Source: Corynebacterium tapiri (GTDB lineage Bacteria; Actinomycetota; Actinomycetes; Mycobacteriales; Mycobacteriaceae). From it: 64,000 nucleotides of DNA. Of this stretch, positions 1-9,062 are shown one piece after another (within the stretch, counting starts at the first letter, position 1; each line of letters begins with the position of its first letter). Below the pieces are notes generated by a model, which saw only the letters and a list, made by a program, of their open reading frames with translations, did no database searches and was not told the DNA's origin. The position numbers were made by a program, and so were the translations under genes. The stretch lies in contig NZ_VDHJ01000003.1 of NCBI RefSeq assembly GCF_006334925.1, positions 186,001 to 250,000 of the forward strand, read 5' to 3'.

Positions 1-107
1 AGGGCAACGAGAATGCCGGTGATGATGCAAAGCGCGTAGGCACGAATCGGCAGAGGCCCGAGATGCCAAACGCCTTGGGGTGGGGAGGGAATATTCGCCA
101 AAATCAT
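1..107 (-). CDS. lgt: Prolipoprotein diacylglyceryl transferase, N-terminal part only
   Basis: Partial gene running off the left edge. Reading the minus strand from the ATG at 107 gives about 35 residues starting [20 protein letters not shown], then [12 protein letters not shown]. This is the recognisable Lgt start: a short periplasmic lead, the [11 protein letters not shown] segment, then the first membrane helix. Lgt moves diacylglycerol from phosphatidylglycerol to the lipobox cysteine of prolipoproteins. Its substrates in this window would include the lipoproteins at 11961, 47326 and 48264, and LspA at 46745 would act after it. It lies 36 bp after the trpC-like gene on the same strand, as is common in corynebacteria. 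The catalytic part is outside the window. Confidence 0.85.
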   Translation of the reverse strand, partial: MILANIPSPPQGVWHLGPLPIRAYALCIITGILVA

Positions 108-143
108 GGTGTGCACGCACCATAGTGTGCCTTAGTGCATCAA

Positions 144-956
144 TTAACGCGAAGGGCAGGCCGGGTGTTGCCCTGCCGCGACCAGGGCGCGCGTGGCGGC
201 TTCTGGATCTTCAGCCATCATGATCGCCTCTCCTACCAGGACCGCATCAGCCCCCGCGGAGGCATAGGCCAACAAGTCTTGGCCGGTTCGCACGCCCCCC
301 AGCGCGATGCGCACCACCTCTTCCGGCAGCCCTGGAACAATGGAAGCAAAGTTTTCGCGATCCAGCGTCGAGGACGTGATCGACCAAGCATTAACACCGA
401 TCACCCGGGCTCCGGCTTCCAGGGCCCGATCCGCTTCCTCAGGTGTTCGCACCTCGGCCAGCGCTGTCATTCCCAGAGACTCAGCACGATCGATCAGGGC
501 GACCAGACGGGCCTGACCAAGAAGCTCAACCTGGAGCGGCACGATGTCTGCACCAAAGCAACGGGCCTCGTGAATCTGGTAAGGGTCGACGATGATGTCC
601 CGGATAATCATGGGCAGACTAACCGCCTGGCGGGCATGCCACATGTCTTCCAGGGAACCGTCGTAACGCAATCGTTCGGTCTGGCACGCCACCAAATGGG
701 CTCCGGCGCGTTCGATCGTTGTCGCCAGTTCTTCCATCGACGGGATGGATACTCGTTGCCCTAGGCGTGGCACGGCGCGTTTGATCTCAACGATGACACC
801 GCAACCCGAACGCAGAATGGCGGCCCGACCGTCGCGGGGCGCGGGTGCTTGTCGAGAGCGCGCTTTGATGTCGGCAAAGCTGATGTGCGCCTCACGGGCG
901 GCAACGTCCTCGAGGATTCCGGCGACAATGCCATCGACAGCAAGCGGTGATTGCAT
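144..956 (-). CDS. trpC: Indole-3-glycerol-phosphate synthase paralogue with altered active site
   Basis: A protein of 270 residues with the IGPS (TrpC) TIM-barrel along its whole length, close to the mycobacterial TrpC as I remember it. The ATG at 956 is preceded by GGAGAGGGGCC, so it is preferred over a GTG at 989. Several catalytic positions are changed. The usual LRKDF motif reads IIRDI, replacing the general-acid lysine with arginine. The usual GVNARDL reads GVNAWSI, losing the arginine. The usual AESGV reads ALGGV, losing Glu and Ser. The first lysine (VEIKRA) and the Glu of LAEVR remain. It is the penultimate gene of a run hisA-impA-hisF-hisI-membrane protein-trpC-lgt. Fold assignment is firm; activity is doubtful, and the symbol denotes family only. 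Confidence 0.75.
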   Translation of the reverse strand: MQSPLAVDGIVAGILEDVAAREAHISFADIKARSRQAPAPRDGRAAILRSGCGVIVEIKRAVPRLGQRVSIPSMEELATTIERAGAHLVACQTERLRYDGSLEDMWHARQAVSLPMIIRDIIVDPYQIHEARCFGADIVPLQVELLGQARLVALIDRAESLGMTALAEVRTPEEADRALEAGARVIGVNAWSITSSTLDRENFASIVPGLPEEVVRIALGGVRTGQDLLAYASAGADAVLVGEAIMMAEDPEAATRALVAAGQHPACPSR

Positions 957-1052
957 GGCCCCTCTCCTCGAGTCGTGCGCGGATGTCAATACCCTTGCGA
1001 GCCTAATGCGCTGAGAGTGTCCTGCGAAATTGCGGGTGTGTTCTGGGGCACA

Positions 1053-1700
1053 CTACTTCACATCGGTGGGGTCAATGTCTTCATCGAGTGCATCCCACAT
1101 CACACGCCCCGAATCCGGAGACTCCTCGAGGTCCTCCTGCAGCTTCTCTGCGCGAGTGGCCTTGCGTTCGTACGCGTTTGCCCGCACCCCATCCGCCCCT
1201 GGCCTCATGAGCACGACGACCGCCGCCATGACGACCAAGGCACATGCCAGCAAGGCAAGCACTGGGCCGAGGTGGTGCACCTCAACTCCGGTGATTTGCG
1301 CCCAAGACTCCAGCGCGGGTGCATCCGTGGCTTTCCGGGCCGAGGTTCGCGTACTCAGCAGAGCATGGAGCCGGGAGTAGTCGGGATCGGTCGTCAGAAT
1401 GCTCACGGGGCTCAGGCTCGCTCCAATGGCAGCAAGCCCAGCGATCCCCGCCACGAAGCGCCGCCCCCACCGACGCAAAACCAGCAGGGCCACCGCGGCC
1501 GCCACAACGAGCAGAGCTACCGCGAGAATCTCGGTGGAGTAGGTGGATCCCTTGACCGCCACGCTTTGCGGGCCGGCTTTGTCGTCATCCGCGCTCACGG
1601 TCAGCCACTGCATGTTCGAGGCCAACCACAACATGCCGGCCGCCGCCAGCATCGTGAGTGCTCCCAGGCGAGAGGGCTTCTTGGACGTATCGACGCTCAC
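1053..1700 (-). CDS. Trp-region conserved membrane protein (TIGR02234 family)
   Basis: A 215-residue protein with about four hydrophobic segments: near residues 13-32, 58-77, 83-102 and 142-163. The C-terminal tail is charged and acidic. It matches the actinobacterial family named for lying next to trp genes (Trp_oprn_chp), whose function is unknown. Its start overlaps the hisI stop by 4 bp (ATGA), so it is translationally coupled to hisI, and the trpC-like gene follows after 96 bp. The position between his and trp-type genes hints at a link to chorismate or PRPP-derived amino-acid metabolism, but nothing in the sequence shows a reaction. Confidence 0.7.
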   Translation of the reverse strand: MSVDTSKKPSRLGALTMLAAAGMLWLASNMQWLTVSADDDKAGPQSVAVKGSTYSTEILAVALLVVAAAVALLVLRRWGRRFVAGIAGLAAIGASLSPVSILTTDPDYSRLHALLSTRTSARKATDAPALESWAQITGVEVHHLGPVLALLACALVVMAAVVVLMRPGADGVRANAYERKATRAEKLQEDLEESPDSGRVMWDALDEDIDPTDVK

Positions 1701-2071
1701 TTGGTGTCCTCCAGCAAGATGTCGGAATCAAAACAGGTGCGATCCCCGGTGTGGCAGGCCCCACCGACTTGGTCGACCGTAATCAGCACAGTGTCGCCGT
1801 CACAGTCCAGGCGGACCTCATGTACCGCTTGCGTGTGCCCAGACGTCAGTCCCTTAACCCAGTATTCGTCCCGGGAGCGGGAGTAGTACGTGGCTCGGCG
1901 CGAGCGCAGCGTATACGCGAGGGCTGCGCTATCCATCCACGCCATCATCAGCACTTCCCCGGTCGTGGCTTCCTGGGCAATCGCCGGAACCAGACCGGCC
2001 GAGTTAAAGCTCACCCTTGCGGCTATCGCAGGGTCGAGCTTTTCCTGGGCAATCTCTTGCTGCAAGGTCAC
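1697..2071 (-). CDS. hisI: Phosphoribosyl-AMP cyclohydrolase
   Basis: A 124-residue single-domain HisI, third step of histidine synthesis: it opens the purine ring of phosphoribosyl-AMP. The metal-binding signature is present as DCDGDTVL followed by [10 protein letters not shown], with the conserved Cys and His residues, and MMAWMD near residue 42 is typical of the family. There is no fused HisE domain, so the pyrophosphohydrolase (HisE) must be encoded elsewhere, as in other corynebacteria. Translation starts at a GTG that overlaps the hisF stop (GTGA), with GAGGTG upstream. It lies between hisF and the membrane protein gene. Confidence 0.95.
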   Translation of the reverse strand: MTLQQEIAQEKLDPAIAARVSFNSAGLVPAIAQEATTGEVLMMAWMDSAALAYTLRSRRATYYSRSRDEYWVKGLTSGHTQAVHEVRLDCDGDTVLITVDQVGGACHTGDRTCFDSDILLEDTK

Positions 2072-2844
2072 TGGCGCACCTCGTAACCGGCTTGCGCGAT
2101 CGCGCTCTTGACTTCACCGATCGTGGTGTGCCCGAAGTGGAAGATGGAGGCCGCCAGCACCGCGTCCGCCCCGGCAGCAATGGCCGGAGGAAAATCCTGG
2201 GGGCTTCCCGCTCCACCCGAGGCGATCACGGGAACGTCGACCGCCTCGCGCACAGCCTGCAAGAGCTCCAGGTCAAAGCCTTCCTGCGTGCCGTCCCCGT
2301 CCATGGAGTTCAGCAAGATCTCTCCGACACCCAGTTCCTGGCCTTTCCGGGCCCATTCCACGGCGTCCAGTCCCGCCGAGCGCGATCCTCCGTGAGTGGT
2401 CACCTCGAACCCGCTCGGGCACTGCTCGCTCGATTCCTTAACCCGGCGCGCATCAACCGACAGGACAATGCACTGCGCGCCGAAGCGCTGGGATAGCTCT
2501 TGCAGTAGAGCAGGGTTGGCGATCGCCGCGGTGTTGATGGAGACCTTGTCGGCGCCGGCACGCAACAGGGCGTCCACGTCCTCTGCGCTGCGCACTCCTC
2601 CCCCGACTGTCAGCGGGATGAAAACGCGATCGGCAGTACGACGAACCACGTCGAGCATGGTTCCGCGCCCATCTTTGGAGGCGGTCACGTCCAGAAACGT
2701 CAGTTCGTCGGCGCCTTCACGGTCATAGCGCTCGGCAAGTTCGACGGGGTCGCCGGCATCGACTAGTCCGGCGAAGTTCACCCCTTTGACCACGCGCCCG
2801 TTGTCGACGTCCAAGCAGGGAATTACCCGGACTGCCACTGCCAT
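2068..2844 (-). CDS. hisF: Imidazole glycerol phosphate synthase, cyclase subunit
   Basis: A 258-residue TIM-barrel cyclase that joins the ammonia made by HisH to PRFAR, giving imidazole glycerol phosphate and AICAR. The N-terminal [14 protein letters not shown] carries the first catalytic Asp, and VLSVDARR carries the second. Phosphate-binding loops VGGGVRS and ASGGAGS are present. The ATG at 2844 has TAGGAG 6 nt upstream. It follows impA by 9 bp and overlaps hisI by 4 bp, so it lies inside one co-directional unit starting at hisA. Its partner hisH is about 2.5 kb away, beyond the inserted DinB-fold and rhodanese genes. Confidence 0.97.
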   Translation of the reverse strand: MAVAVRVIPCLDVDNGRVVKGVNFAGLVDAGDPVELAERYDREGADELTFLDVTASKDGRGTMLDVVRRTADRVFIPLTVGGGVRSAEDVDALLRAGADKVSINTAAIANPALLQELSQRFGAQCIVLSVDARRVKESSEQCPSGFEVTTHGGSRSAGLDAVEWARKGQELGVGEILLNSMDGDGTQEGFDLELLQAVREAVDVPVIASGGAGSPQDFPPAIAAGADAVLAASIFHFGHTTIGEVKSAIAQAGYEVRQ

Positions 2845-2853
2845 GACGTTCTC

Positions 2854-3657
2854 CTAAAAGGTTGAGCTGGAAGAAGATTTAGTTTGTTTGATGGTACTCA
2901 GCAGGAACGTGTGTGCTTCAGGTGCTCCCGCAATCACCCCGTGGCTCTGGGGCGTCCAAGGGTTGCCACTGAGGTCGGTCACCACCGCCCCGGCGGCGCG
3001 GGCCAGCGCCACGCCAGCCGCGTTGTCCCACACGTGCGGGCTCAGGCTTATGGCTCCGTCGAACACTCCCTGCGCAACAAAGGCCAGGTCGGTTCCCACC
3101 GAACCCGTGATGCGAGGTCGAAAGGGCCCGTGTGCCAATTGGCACAGCAGATCTCCGGCTGCCGCGCGATGCGTCGGCGGCAGAGATCCGGATACTGCAG
3201 AGGAAACCCCCAACTGCCCTAGCGCAGCTGGTCTGTTGCCAATGGAGTGCACTGGCTGCTCATTGAACTTCGCTTCTTGTCCCTGCGCCCAGGTGATACG
3301 CCGGCCCAGAAGTGGATGTGAGGTCACGGCAACCACCGGTTCTGACTCCACGACCAAGCTCAGCAGTATGGCGCACATTGGGTTGCCCACCGCATAATTG
3401 CTCGTGCCATCGATCGGGTCGACTACCCACATCTTGGCCTGGTCGAAGAAACCACCATGTTCCTCACCGAACACCTCGATGCCGGTTTCTGCGGTCAAGC
3501 GCGCACGAATGAGCCGCTCGATCTCCAGGTCGACGCTGGTGGCAAAGTCTCGCGGCCCCTTGTGCACGCTCGGACAAGCTCCCACTCCGTCGCGAAAGAG
3601 CGCCTCGGCGTCGTTGACCACCTCTAAGGCGGTGTGCAGGAGTTCGCGATAGGCCAT
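2854..3657 (-). CDS. impA: Inositol monophosphatase-family phosphatase (ImpA)
   Basis: A 267-residue member of the Mg-dependent inositol monophosphatase family. GEEHGG near residue 64, WVVDPIDGT near 77 and HVWDNAAG near 204 supply the metal-binding acidic residues. In Corynebacterium glutamicum a gene of this family (impA) sits in exactly this position between hisF and hisA. The true histidinol-phosphate phosphatase HisN is a related protein encoded elsewhere there. Likely substrates are inositol phosphates for phosphatidylinositol and mycothiol, but a histidinol-phosphatase role cannot be excluded from sequence. The start ATG has only a modest GGGACGG upstream, and hisA ends 16 bp before it. 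Confidence 0.8.
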   Translation of the reverse strand: MAYRELLHTALEVVNDAEALFRDGVGACPSVHKGPRDFATSVDLEIERLIRARLTAETGIEVFGEEHGGFFDQAKMWVVDPIDGTSNYAVGNPMCAILLSLVVESEPVVAVTSHPLLGRRITWAQGQEAKFNEQPVHSIGNRPAALGQLGVSSAVSGSLPPTHRAAAGDLLCQLAHGPFRPRITGSVGTDLAFVAQGVFDGAISLSPHVWDNAAGVALARAAGAVVTDLSGNPWTPQSHGVIAGAPEAHTFLLSTIKQTKSSSSSTF

Positions 3658-3673
3658 GGACCGTCCCGTCTAT

Positions 3674-4411
3674 TTAGTAGGCAGAGACTGCGCGGAGCGC
3701 CTCGGCCAGGTCGACGCGACCTTCGTAGAGGGCCTTGCCCACGATCACGGAGTCGATTCCCTCGTCGGCGCATTCTGCCAGGGCAATGATGTCGTCAACA
3801 CTGGAAATGCCCCCTGAGGCCGTGACTGCGGCATCGGTGGCCGCCGCGACGTCGACAAGCAACTCCACATTCGGTCCGGACAGCGTGCCGTCGGTGGACA
3901 CGTCCGTGACCACAAAGCGCGGGCATCCCGCTGCGTCCAGTCGCTCCAGAACCTCCCAGAGATCGCCGCCATCGGTGACCCATCCGTTGGCCTTGACTCG
4001 CCAAGAATCGCCCTCGGCCACGGCAGCAAGATCGACAGCGATGGCCTCTCCGTGCCGTGCGATCACGCGTTCAATCCACTCCGGGTTGGTCAGCGCGGCG
4101 GTACCGATGTTGACGCGCGCGGCCCCGGTGGCCAGGGCTCTTTCTAAGGAGGCATCATCACGAATTCCGCCGGTGAGCTCCACATTGATGTCCAGCTCTC
4201 CGGCGATGTGCGCCAGCAGTTCGTGGTTGGAGCCTCGCCCGAAGGCCGCGTCCAGATCGACCACGTGCAACCACTGCGCGCCCTGCTCCTGGAAACAGCG
4301 GGCTGCCGCCAGTGGGTCTCCGTAGCCTTTCTCGGTGCCAGCAGCGCCTTTGTCCAGGCGCACTGCTTGGCCGCCGACGATGTCTACAGCGGGCACGAGG
4401 GTAAACGTCAT
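3674..4411 (-). CDS. hisA: ProFAR isomerase
   Basis: A 245-residue TIM barrel catalysing the Amadori isomerisation of ProFAR to [15 protein letters not shown] at the N-terminus carries the catalytic Asp, [14 protein letters not shown] carries the second, and GGI loops bind the two phosphates. In many actinobacteria lacking trpF this enzyme is the dual-function PriA; whether that holds here depends on whether trpF exists elsewhere. The ATG at 4411 lies 7 nt after a TAGTAT -10 box with no Shine-Dalgarno, so the message is probably leaderless. It is the first gene of the hisA-impA-hisF-hisI-membrane protein-trpC-lgt run. Confidence 0.95.
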   Translation of the reverse strand: MTFTLVPAVDIVGGQAVRLDKGAAGTEKGYGDPLAAARCFQEQGAQWLHVVDLDAAFGRGSNHELLAHIAGELDINVELTGGIRDDASLERALATGAARVNIGTAALTNPEWIERVIARHGEAIAVDLAAVAEGDSWRVKANGWVTDGGDLWEVLERLDAAGCPRFVVTDVSTDGTLSGPNVELLVDVAAATDAAVTASGGISSVDDIIALAECADEGIDSVIVGKALYEGRVDLAEALRAVSAY

Positions 4412-4418
4412 GTGGGCA

Positions 4419-4424
4419 ATACTA
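4419..4424 (-). promoter_or_regulatory. -10 box of hisA, leaderless geometry
   Basis: TAGTAT on the minus strand ends 7 nt before the hisA ATG. It lies only 5 bp from the opposite -10 box of the DinB-fold gene. Confidence 0.6.
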
Positions 4425-4429
4425 GCGCC

Positions 4430-4435
4430 TAGGCT
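4430..4435 (+). promoter_or_regulatory. -10 box of the DinB-fold gene, leaderless geometry
   Basis: TAGGCT ends 7 nt before the ATG at 4443, and no Shine-Dalgarno is present. Its -35 region must lie within hisA. Confidence 0.55.
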
Positions 4436-4442
4436 TAAGCGC

Positions 4443-4961
4443 ATGGACGGCTTGGAGATCTTTCGCAACTTCGCGTCTCGGCCCATCGCACAGCTGCGTG
4501 CCCTGCCCCAGCTGACTACCGAGCAACTCAACGCTCGCCCCGGTGACCACCCCAATTCGATCTCGTGGCTGTTGTGGCATGCGGCTCGCCAGGCTGACGT
4601 ACAGCTATCCGAGCTGACGGGTCATGCGCAGTTGTGGAAGCGCGGGGGTTATCGCGCGCAGCTTGAGCTAGGCCCGCTGGGAGATAGCTTCGGGCTGGGG
4701 CATACCCCACAGGAGGCTGCTGAAATTACGCTCACAAGCCAGACGCTGCCTTCTGCGTTGGATTATCTCAATGCGGTAATCGGCGAGATCGTGGCCTACT
4801 TCCCCACCGCGGACTTAGACGAGGTGGTAGACGATTCCTGGGATCCACCCACCACTCGCGGGGTGCGCTTGGTCTCGCTTATCGACGATTGCCAACAACA
4901 CGTCGGAGCAATCATGCACATTGCCGGAAGCGTGGTGGGTAAGCCGGTGGGGCTGGCATGA
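4443..4961 (+). CDS. DinB-fold protein (YfiT/mycothiol-transferase-like superfamily)
   Basis: A 172-residue protein with the DinB four-helix-bundle fold. The histidines expected to bind a metal are visible in LLWHAARQ near residue 40 and in [12 protein letters not shown] near 155. In actinobacteria many relatives are metal-dependent thiol transferases using mycothiol; the substrate of this one is unknown. The ATG at 4443 is chosen because a TAGGCT -10 box ends 7 nt upstream. Its stop overlaps the start of the rhodanese gene by 4 bp (ATGA), so the two form an operon that sits as an island inside the minus-strand his genes. It is unrelated to DNA polymerase IV despite the fold name. Confidence 0.7.
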   Translation: MDGLEIFRNFASRPIAQLRALPQLTTEQLNARPGDHPNSISWLLWHAARQADVQLSELTGHAQLWKRGGYRAQLELGPLGDSFGLGHTPQEAAEITLTSQTLPSALDYLNAVIGEIVAYFPTADLDEVVDDSWDPPTTRGVRLVSLIDDCQQHVGAIMHIAGSVVGKPVGLA

Positions 4962-5368
4962 AGGGCGCGATGGATCTGCTCGCTCGAGCTCGGGCCAGCA
5001 TTGACCGGGTAACTCCTCAGCAGGCCCTGGAGGAGCAGCGCCGGGGCGAGGCATACCTCATCGATGTGCGTATGCCGGACCACCGCGCAGACCAGGGTGA
5101 GCTACCGGGCGCGATCGTCTGCGATCTCACTGTGCTGCCGTGGCGTCTGGATCCCACGTTTGACTATCGGCTGCCTGAGGCAACCGATTGGGATGTGCGC
5201 TGGATACTGTTGTGCCGCCACAGCTACAGCTCGTCCGTGGCGGCAGCCCAGCTGAAAGCCATGGGTTTGGTTAACGCCACCGATGTGATCGGCGGAGTGG
5301 AGGCCTGGGCAGATGCAGGGCTGCCGCTGGGCCTGGCCGAGGGCCAGGTAGCTGACGTTCGCCCTTAG
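4958..5368 (+). CDS. Rhodanese-like domain protein
   Basis: A 136-residue single rhodanese domain. [20 protein letters not shown] is the usual N-terminal rhodanese motif, and the candidate catalytic Cys is in [13 protein letters not shown]. That loop is CRHSYSS, so it lacks the terminal arginine of the classical CxxxxR loop, and sulfurtransferase activity is not certain. It is coupled to the DinB-fold gene by a 4-bp overlap, suggesting a shared job in thiol or sulfur chemistry. Its stop codon overlaps that of hisH on the other strand by 4 bp. Confidence 0.8.
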   Translation: MKGAMDLLARARASIDRVTPQQALEEQRRGEAYLIDVRMPDHRADQGELPGAIVCDLTVLPWRLDPTFDYRLPEATDWDVRWILLCRHSYSSSVAAAQLKAMGLVNATDVIGGVEAWADAGLPLGLAEGQVADVRP

Positions 5369-6000
5369 AAGCTCTCCAGCCAGTTCTTGAGCAGCTGGGC
5401 GCCGGCATCTCCAGACTTTTCTGGATGGAATTGGGTAGCCCACAGCGGACCGTTTTCTACCGCCGCGACAAAACGGTCACCTCCGTGTTCGGCCCACGTC
5501 ACCAGCGGGGCGTGCGTGCGTCCGTCGGTAACCAGCTCCCAGGAGCGCGCCGCGTAGGAGTGCACAAAGTAGAAACGCTCCTCGGCGGGCAGCCCGGCAA
5601 ACATCTGGGTATCCGCCGGGGCTTCAACGGTGTTCCACCCCATGTGTGGCAGCGGTTCTGCCTCCAAGCGGGTGACCTCTCCTGGCCATTCCCCGCATCC
5701 TTCGCTGCGCACGCCATGCTCGGTTCCGGCGTCGAAAAGCACCTGCATCCCCACGCAGATGCCCATCACCGGGCGTCCTCCGGCCAGGCGCTCCCCGATG
5801 ATGCGCGGACCGTAGACCGCGCGCAGCCCCTGCATGCAGGCGTCGAATGCTCCAACTCCCGGCACCAGCAAGCCATCGGCGGCAACAGCGATCTTCGGAT
5901 CTGAGGTGACTGTGACTTCAGCCCCCACGCGCTCCAGTGCCCGCTGGGCCGAACGGATGTTGCCGGATCCGTAGTCTAAAAGGGCTACTCGCTGAACCAT
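5365..6000 (-). CDS. hisH: Imidazole glycerol phosphate synthase, glutamine amidotransferase subunit
   Basis: A 211-residue class-I glutamine amidotransferase that feeds ammonia to HisF. The nucleophile elbow is GICVGMQ, the catalytic His and Glu are in FHPEKS, and the N-terminal [11 protein letters not shown] is diagnostic. It follows the MFS gene by 11 bp, so it is probably cotranscribed with it and with hisDCB. It is separated from hisA and hisF by the convergent DinB-fold/rhodanese pair. HisA has its own promoter, so the pathway is expressed from at least two units here. Confidence 0.97.
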   Translation of the reverse strand: MVQRVALLDYGSGNIRSAQRALERVGAEVTVTSDPKIAVAADGLLVPGVGAFDACMQGLRAVYGPRIIGERLAGGRPVMGICVGMQVLFDAGTEHGVRSEGCGEWPGEVTRLEAEPLPHMGWNTVEAPADTQMFAGLPAEERFYFVHSYAARSWELVTDGRTHAPLVTWAEHGGDRFVAAVENGPLWATQFHPEKSGDAGAQLLKNWLESF

Positions 6001-6011
6001 GGGGCTAGATC

Positions 6012-7307
6012 CTATTCTCCCGAGCGTGGGCGACGTGCGCGTACTCGCACCTGGCGCAGACGGGTCTTGATGTTGTCATACTCGCTGACGCGGTGGCGCC
6101 CCACGAAGGCGTCGGCTGCAGTCCAGAGGATGCCAAGCACAATCACGGCCGCGCCCACCGCGAATGCACCGTGGTAGAAGTACGAGGCCACCACAGCTCC
6201 GTACACGATGGAGCCCAAACCGGTGCCCGCGTCGTAAAAGATGTTCCACACCGCAGACGCCTCGGAAACCTTGGAGCGCGGCAGGCGGTGGAACATGCTG
6301 AGCAGAGCCTCGTTCTGAGCCGCACCAAAGCCGGAGCCGAACAGGATGGCCGCAACCACCAGCAGCCATACCGACAGGTGGAGGGCAACGGTCACGCTCA
6401 TGAGCACCATGCCCAAAAGGGCGATGATTTCGGAGATGATCATCAGTTGGCCGGGCTTTCCGGTGCGGTCGGCAATCGCGCCGGAGACGTAGCGCGCCGT
6501 CATGATGGACGCGCCGACGATCGAGAGCATGAATCCGCCGATGACGGCTCCGGTGGAGGGGTCGATCTCGCGGACAGCCGCCGGCAGGAAGGTGGAGACG
6601 GCACCAAAGCTCATGGACACGGTCGTTACCGCCAGGGCGGGCACGAGCACGAGCTTCCACATGCTCACCTGCGGAGCTCCCCCGGCTACCGCCTCATCAT
6701 CCTTGGTCGAGGCCGCCTTGATGCGCGGGATGCGCAGGCACATCACGCCGGCCACTAGGGCGATGGCTGCGGCCACGACGTACACGGTCTCGTAGTTAAA
6801 GTGATCCGCCAGGAACAAGCCGGAGGGCAGCAGCAGCATCTGGGCAAGACCAACGAACACTCCCAGCAGGCCGGTCGCCTTGCCCAACAACCTCACCGGC
6901 ACGAGCTCGGCAATGAGGGCGGACTCTGCCACGGTGATGGCACCGAAGCCGATGCCGCGCAGGGCGGAGAACAGCAAGACGATCCACGCGTCCATGCCCA
7001 GCAGGTGACCGAGGGCCGGCACGCCCAGCATGAGGGCGGCAACGACCATCACGGGGTTGTAACCAAACTTGCGCAGCAGGAACGGAGTGCACATCTGGGT
7101 GACCACGGTTACTGCCATGAACACCGCGGTGGTTGCACCGGCCAGTGCGGCGGTTCCCCCGGAGTCCAATACTGCGAGCGGAAGAACGGGCAAGAGGATC
7201 GACCAGGCGCCGAACGCGGAGGCGACCGCGATCATGGTGGGGGTAAAACCAGGACTCGACCACACGCTGTCGTTCTTAGTCACGTCAGTACCAGCAGTCC
7301 GAGCCAT
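6012..7307 (-). CDS. MFS transporter inside the his cluster
   Basis: A 431-residue major facilitator with about 12 membrane segments and a hydrophilic central loop near residues 200-225. The loop after helix 2 ([11 protein letters not shown]) and the second-half [11 protein letters not shown] resemble the MFS cytoplasmic-loop motif. The ATG at 7307 is chosen because AGGTG lies 6 nt upstream; a GTG at 7316 also exists. The gene lies between hisB and hisH, 58 bp after hisB. The C. glutamicum his cluster also has a transporter-type gene here. Its substrate is unknown; export of a histidine-related or toxic compound is only a guess from position. Confidence 0.8.
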   Translation of the reverse strand: MARTAGTDVTKNDSVWSSPGFTPTMIAVASAFGAWSILLPVLPLAVLDSGGTAALAGATTAVFMAVTVVTQMCTPFLLRKFGYNPVMVVAALMLGVPALGHLLGMDAWIVLLFSALRGIGFGAITVAESALIAELVPVRLLGKATGLLGVFVGLAQMLLLPSGLFLADHFNYETVYVVAAAIALVAGVMCLRIPRIKAASTKDDEAVAGGAPQVSMWKLVLVPALAVTTVSMSFGAVSTFLPAAVREIDPSTGAVIGGFMLSIVGASIMTARYVSGAIADRTGKPGQLMIISEIIALLGMVLMSVTVALHLSVWLLVVAAILFGSGFGAAQNEALLSMFHRLPRSKVSEASAVWNIFYDAGTGLGSIVYGAVVASYFYHGAFAVGAAVIVLGILWTAADAFVGRHRVSEYDNIKTRLRQVRVRARRPRSGE

Positions 7308-7365
7308 CAAGTTCACCTATCCCTCACATCCTCTTCTTATTTAGTGTTTTAAATCTCAGCCCACA

Positions 7366-7971
7366 CTACAACGTGCCCTTGGTAGAAGGAACTGACTGGA
7401 TACGTTCATCGTTTTCGCACGCCTCGCGCAGGCTGCGCGCCACCGCCTTGAACTCCGCCTCGGTGATGTGGTGCGGGTCGCGTCCGGCCAACACCGTCAG
7501 GTGCAGGGTCGCCTGGCTGTGTTGCGCCAAAGTTTCAAAGAAGTGGTGGTTGATCACCGTGGGATAGTGCCCACCGATGACCTGCACCTGCATGTTCTCG
7601 GGCTCCCCAGTGATCACGCTGTAACTGCGACCAGAGAGGTCGATGACGGCACGAACCAGGGCCTCGTCCATGGGCAGGTAGCGCTGCCCAAAGCGACGAA
7701 TGCCCGCTTTGTCCCCGAGCGCCTGAGCGATGGCCTGCCCCAGCACAATGGCTGTGTCCTCCACCGTGTGGTGGGCATCGATGTGGGTGTCACCCTGGGC
7801 GATTACCTCAAGGTCGAAGGCGCCGTGGGTGCAGAACGCGGTAAGCATGTGGTCAAAAAATGGCAACCCGGTCTGAATATTGGCTGTGCCGGAGCCATCC
7901 AGGTTGATCTCCACCCGGATATCCGACTCACTGGTACGCCGGTGGACCTGCGCGATACGCGGTGTGTTCAT
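7366..7971 (-). CDS. hisB: Imidazoleglycerol-phosphate dehydratase
   Basis: A 201-residue single-function HisB, converting imidazole glycerol phosphate to imidazole acetol phosphate with two bound Mn ions. The two metal-binding repeats are [13 protein letters not shown] near residue 63 and [12 protein letters not shown] near residue 165, and FFDHMLTAF is also typical. It lacks the fused histidinol phosphatase found in enterics, so a separate HisN is required. The start overlaps the hisC stop by 4 bp (ATGA), so hisD, hisC and hisB are translationally coupled. Confidence 0.97.
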   Translation of the reverse strand: MNTPRIAQVHRRTSESDIRVEINLDGSGTANIQTGLPFFDHMLTAFCTHGAFDLEVIAQGDTHIDAHHTVEDTAIVLGQAIAQALGDKAGIRRFGQRYLPMDEALVRAVIDLSGRSYSVITGEPENMQVQVIGGHYPTVINHHFFETLAQHSQATLHLTVLAGRDPHHITEAEFKAVARSLREACENDERIQSVPSTKGTL

Positions 7972-9062
7972 GCCAGCTCCTTTGCAATTTCTTCGGCGGC
8001 GTCGAGGAAAGCATCATTTTCTTCCGGCACGCCAATAGTCACTCGCAGGTAGCCGGTCGCTCCCACGTCTCGGATCAGCACGTCCCGGTCCAGGAAGCGC
8101 TGCCACACCGCATGCGAATCGGCGAACTGCCCGAAGAACAAGAAGTTCGCCTCGCTGTCCACCAGGTGGAAGCCGAATTCACGCAGCCGAACGGCAACGC
8201 GTTCCCGCTCTGCGCTGAGCTTGTCGACGGTGCGCAGCGTCTGCTCGCTGTGGTGCAGTGCCGCCACCGCCGCGATCTGCGTGGGGGTGGACAAGTGGTA
8301 GGGCAAGCGCACCAGCATGACTGCTTCCACGAAGGCGGGATCGGCCGCGAAGTACCCCACCCGCCCACCGGCGAAGTCGAAGGCTTTGCTCATCGTGCGC
8401 GAGACCACGAGCTTTTCTGGATAGCGCGCAATGAGGGTGGTTGCCGAGGGGCTGGCGGAGAATTCCGCGTAGGCCTCATCCACGATCACGATGCCGGGCG
8501 CAGCCTTCAGGACGTCCTCGATGATCTCCAGGCTGGTGACATCACCAGTCGGATTGTTCGGCGTGGTGATGAATACGATGTCTGGCGAGTGCTGGGCAAT
8601 CGCCGCGAGCGCCTCGGTGCGATCAATGCGGAAGTCTGCTCCACGGGGAATAGAGATGAACTCTGTTTGCGTGCCCGCGGCCAGAAGCGGGTGCATGGAA
8701 TAGGACGGAGTAAAACCCATGGCCTTGCGCCCCGGACCGCCGAAGGCCTGCAGGAGCTGCTGCAATACCTCGTTGGAACCATTGGCGGCCCACACATTGT
8801 CCTTTTCCAGCTGCACCCCAGTCTGGCGCGTCAGATACGCGGCGAGCTCCGTGCGCAGCTCGACGCAGTCGCGATCGGGGTAGCGGTTGAGTTCGGGCCC
8901 GGCCTGCTTCATGCGCTCGAAGAACTCATCCAGGATCTGTGCGGATGGCGGGTAGGGGTTTTCGTTGGTGTTCAGGCGAACGCTCACGGCAAGTTGCGGG
9001 GCGCCGTAGGCCTCCTGGCCACGTAGCTCGTCGCGAAGCGGAAGGTCGTTCAGGTTTGTCAT
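7968..9062 (-). CDS. hisC: Histidinol-phosphate aminotransferase
   Basis: A 364-residue class I/II PLP aminotransferase, moving the amino group of glutamate to imidazole acetol phosphate. [16 protein letters not shown] and the lysine-bearing [17 protein letters not shown] are the fold-type I landmarks, with the PLP lysine in SKAF. N-terminal [12 protein letters not shown] is characteristic of HisC. The ATG shares one base with the hisD stop (TGATG), and its own stop overlaps hisB. Some corynebacterial HisC enzymes also accept aromatic keto acids; sequence alone does not decide that. Confidence 0.96.
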   Translation of the reverse strand: MTNLNDLPLRDELRGQEAYGAPQLAVSVRLNTNENPYPPSAQILDEFFERMKQAGPELNRYPDRDCVELRTELAAYLTRQTGVQLEKDNVWAANGSNEVLQQLLQAFGGPGRKAMGFTPSYSMHPLLAAGTQTEFISIPRGADFRIDRTEALAAIAQHSPDIVFITTPNNPTGDVTSLEIIEDVLKAAPGIVIVDEAYAEFSASPSATTLIARYPEKLVVSRTMSKAFDFAGGRVGYFAADPAFVEAVMLVRLPYHLSTPTQIAAVAALHHSEQTLRTVDKLSAERERVAVRLREFGFHLVDSEANFLFFGQFADSHAVWQRFLDRDVLIRDVGATGYLRVTIGVPEENDAFLDAAEEIAKELA

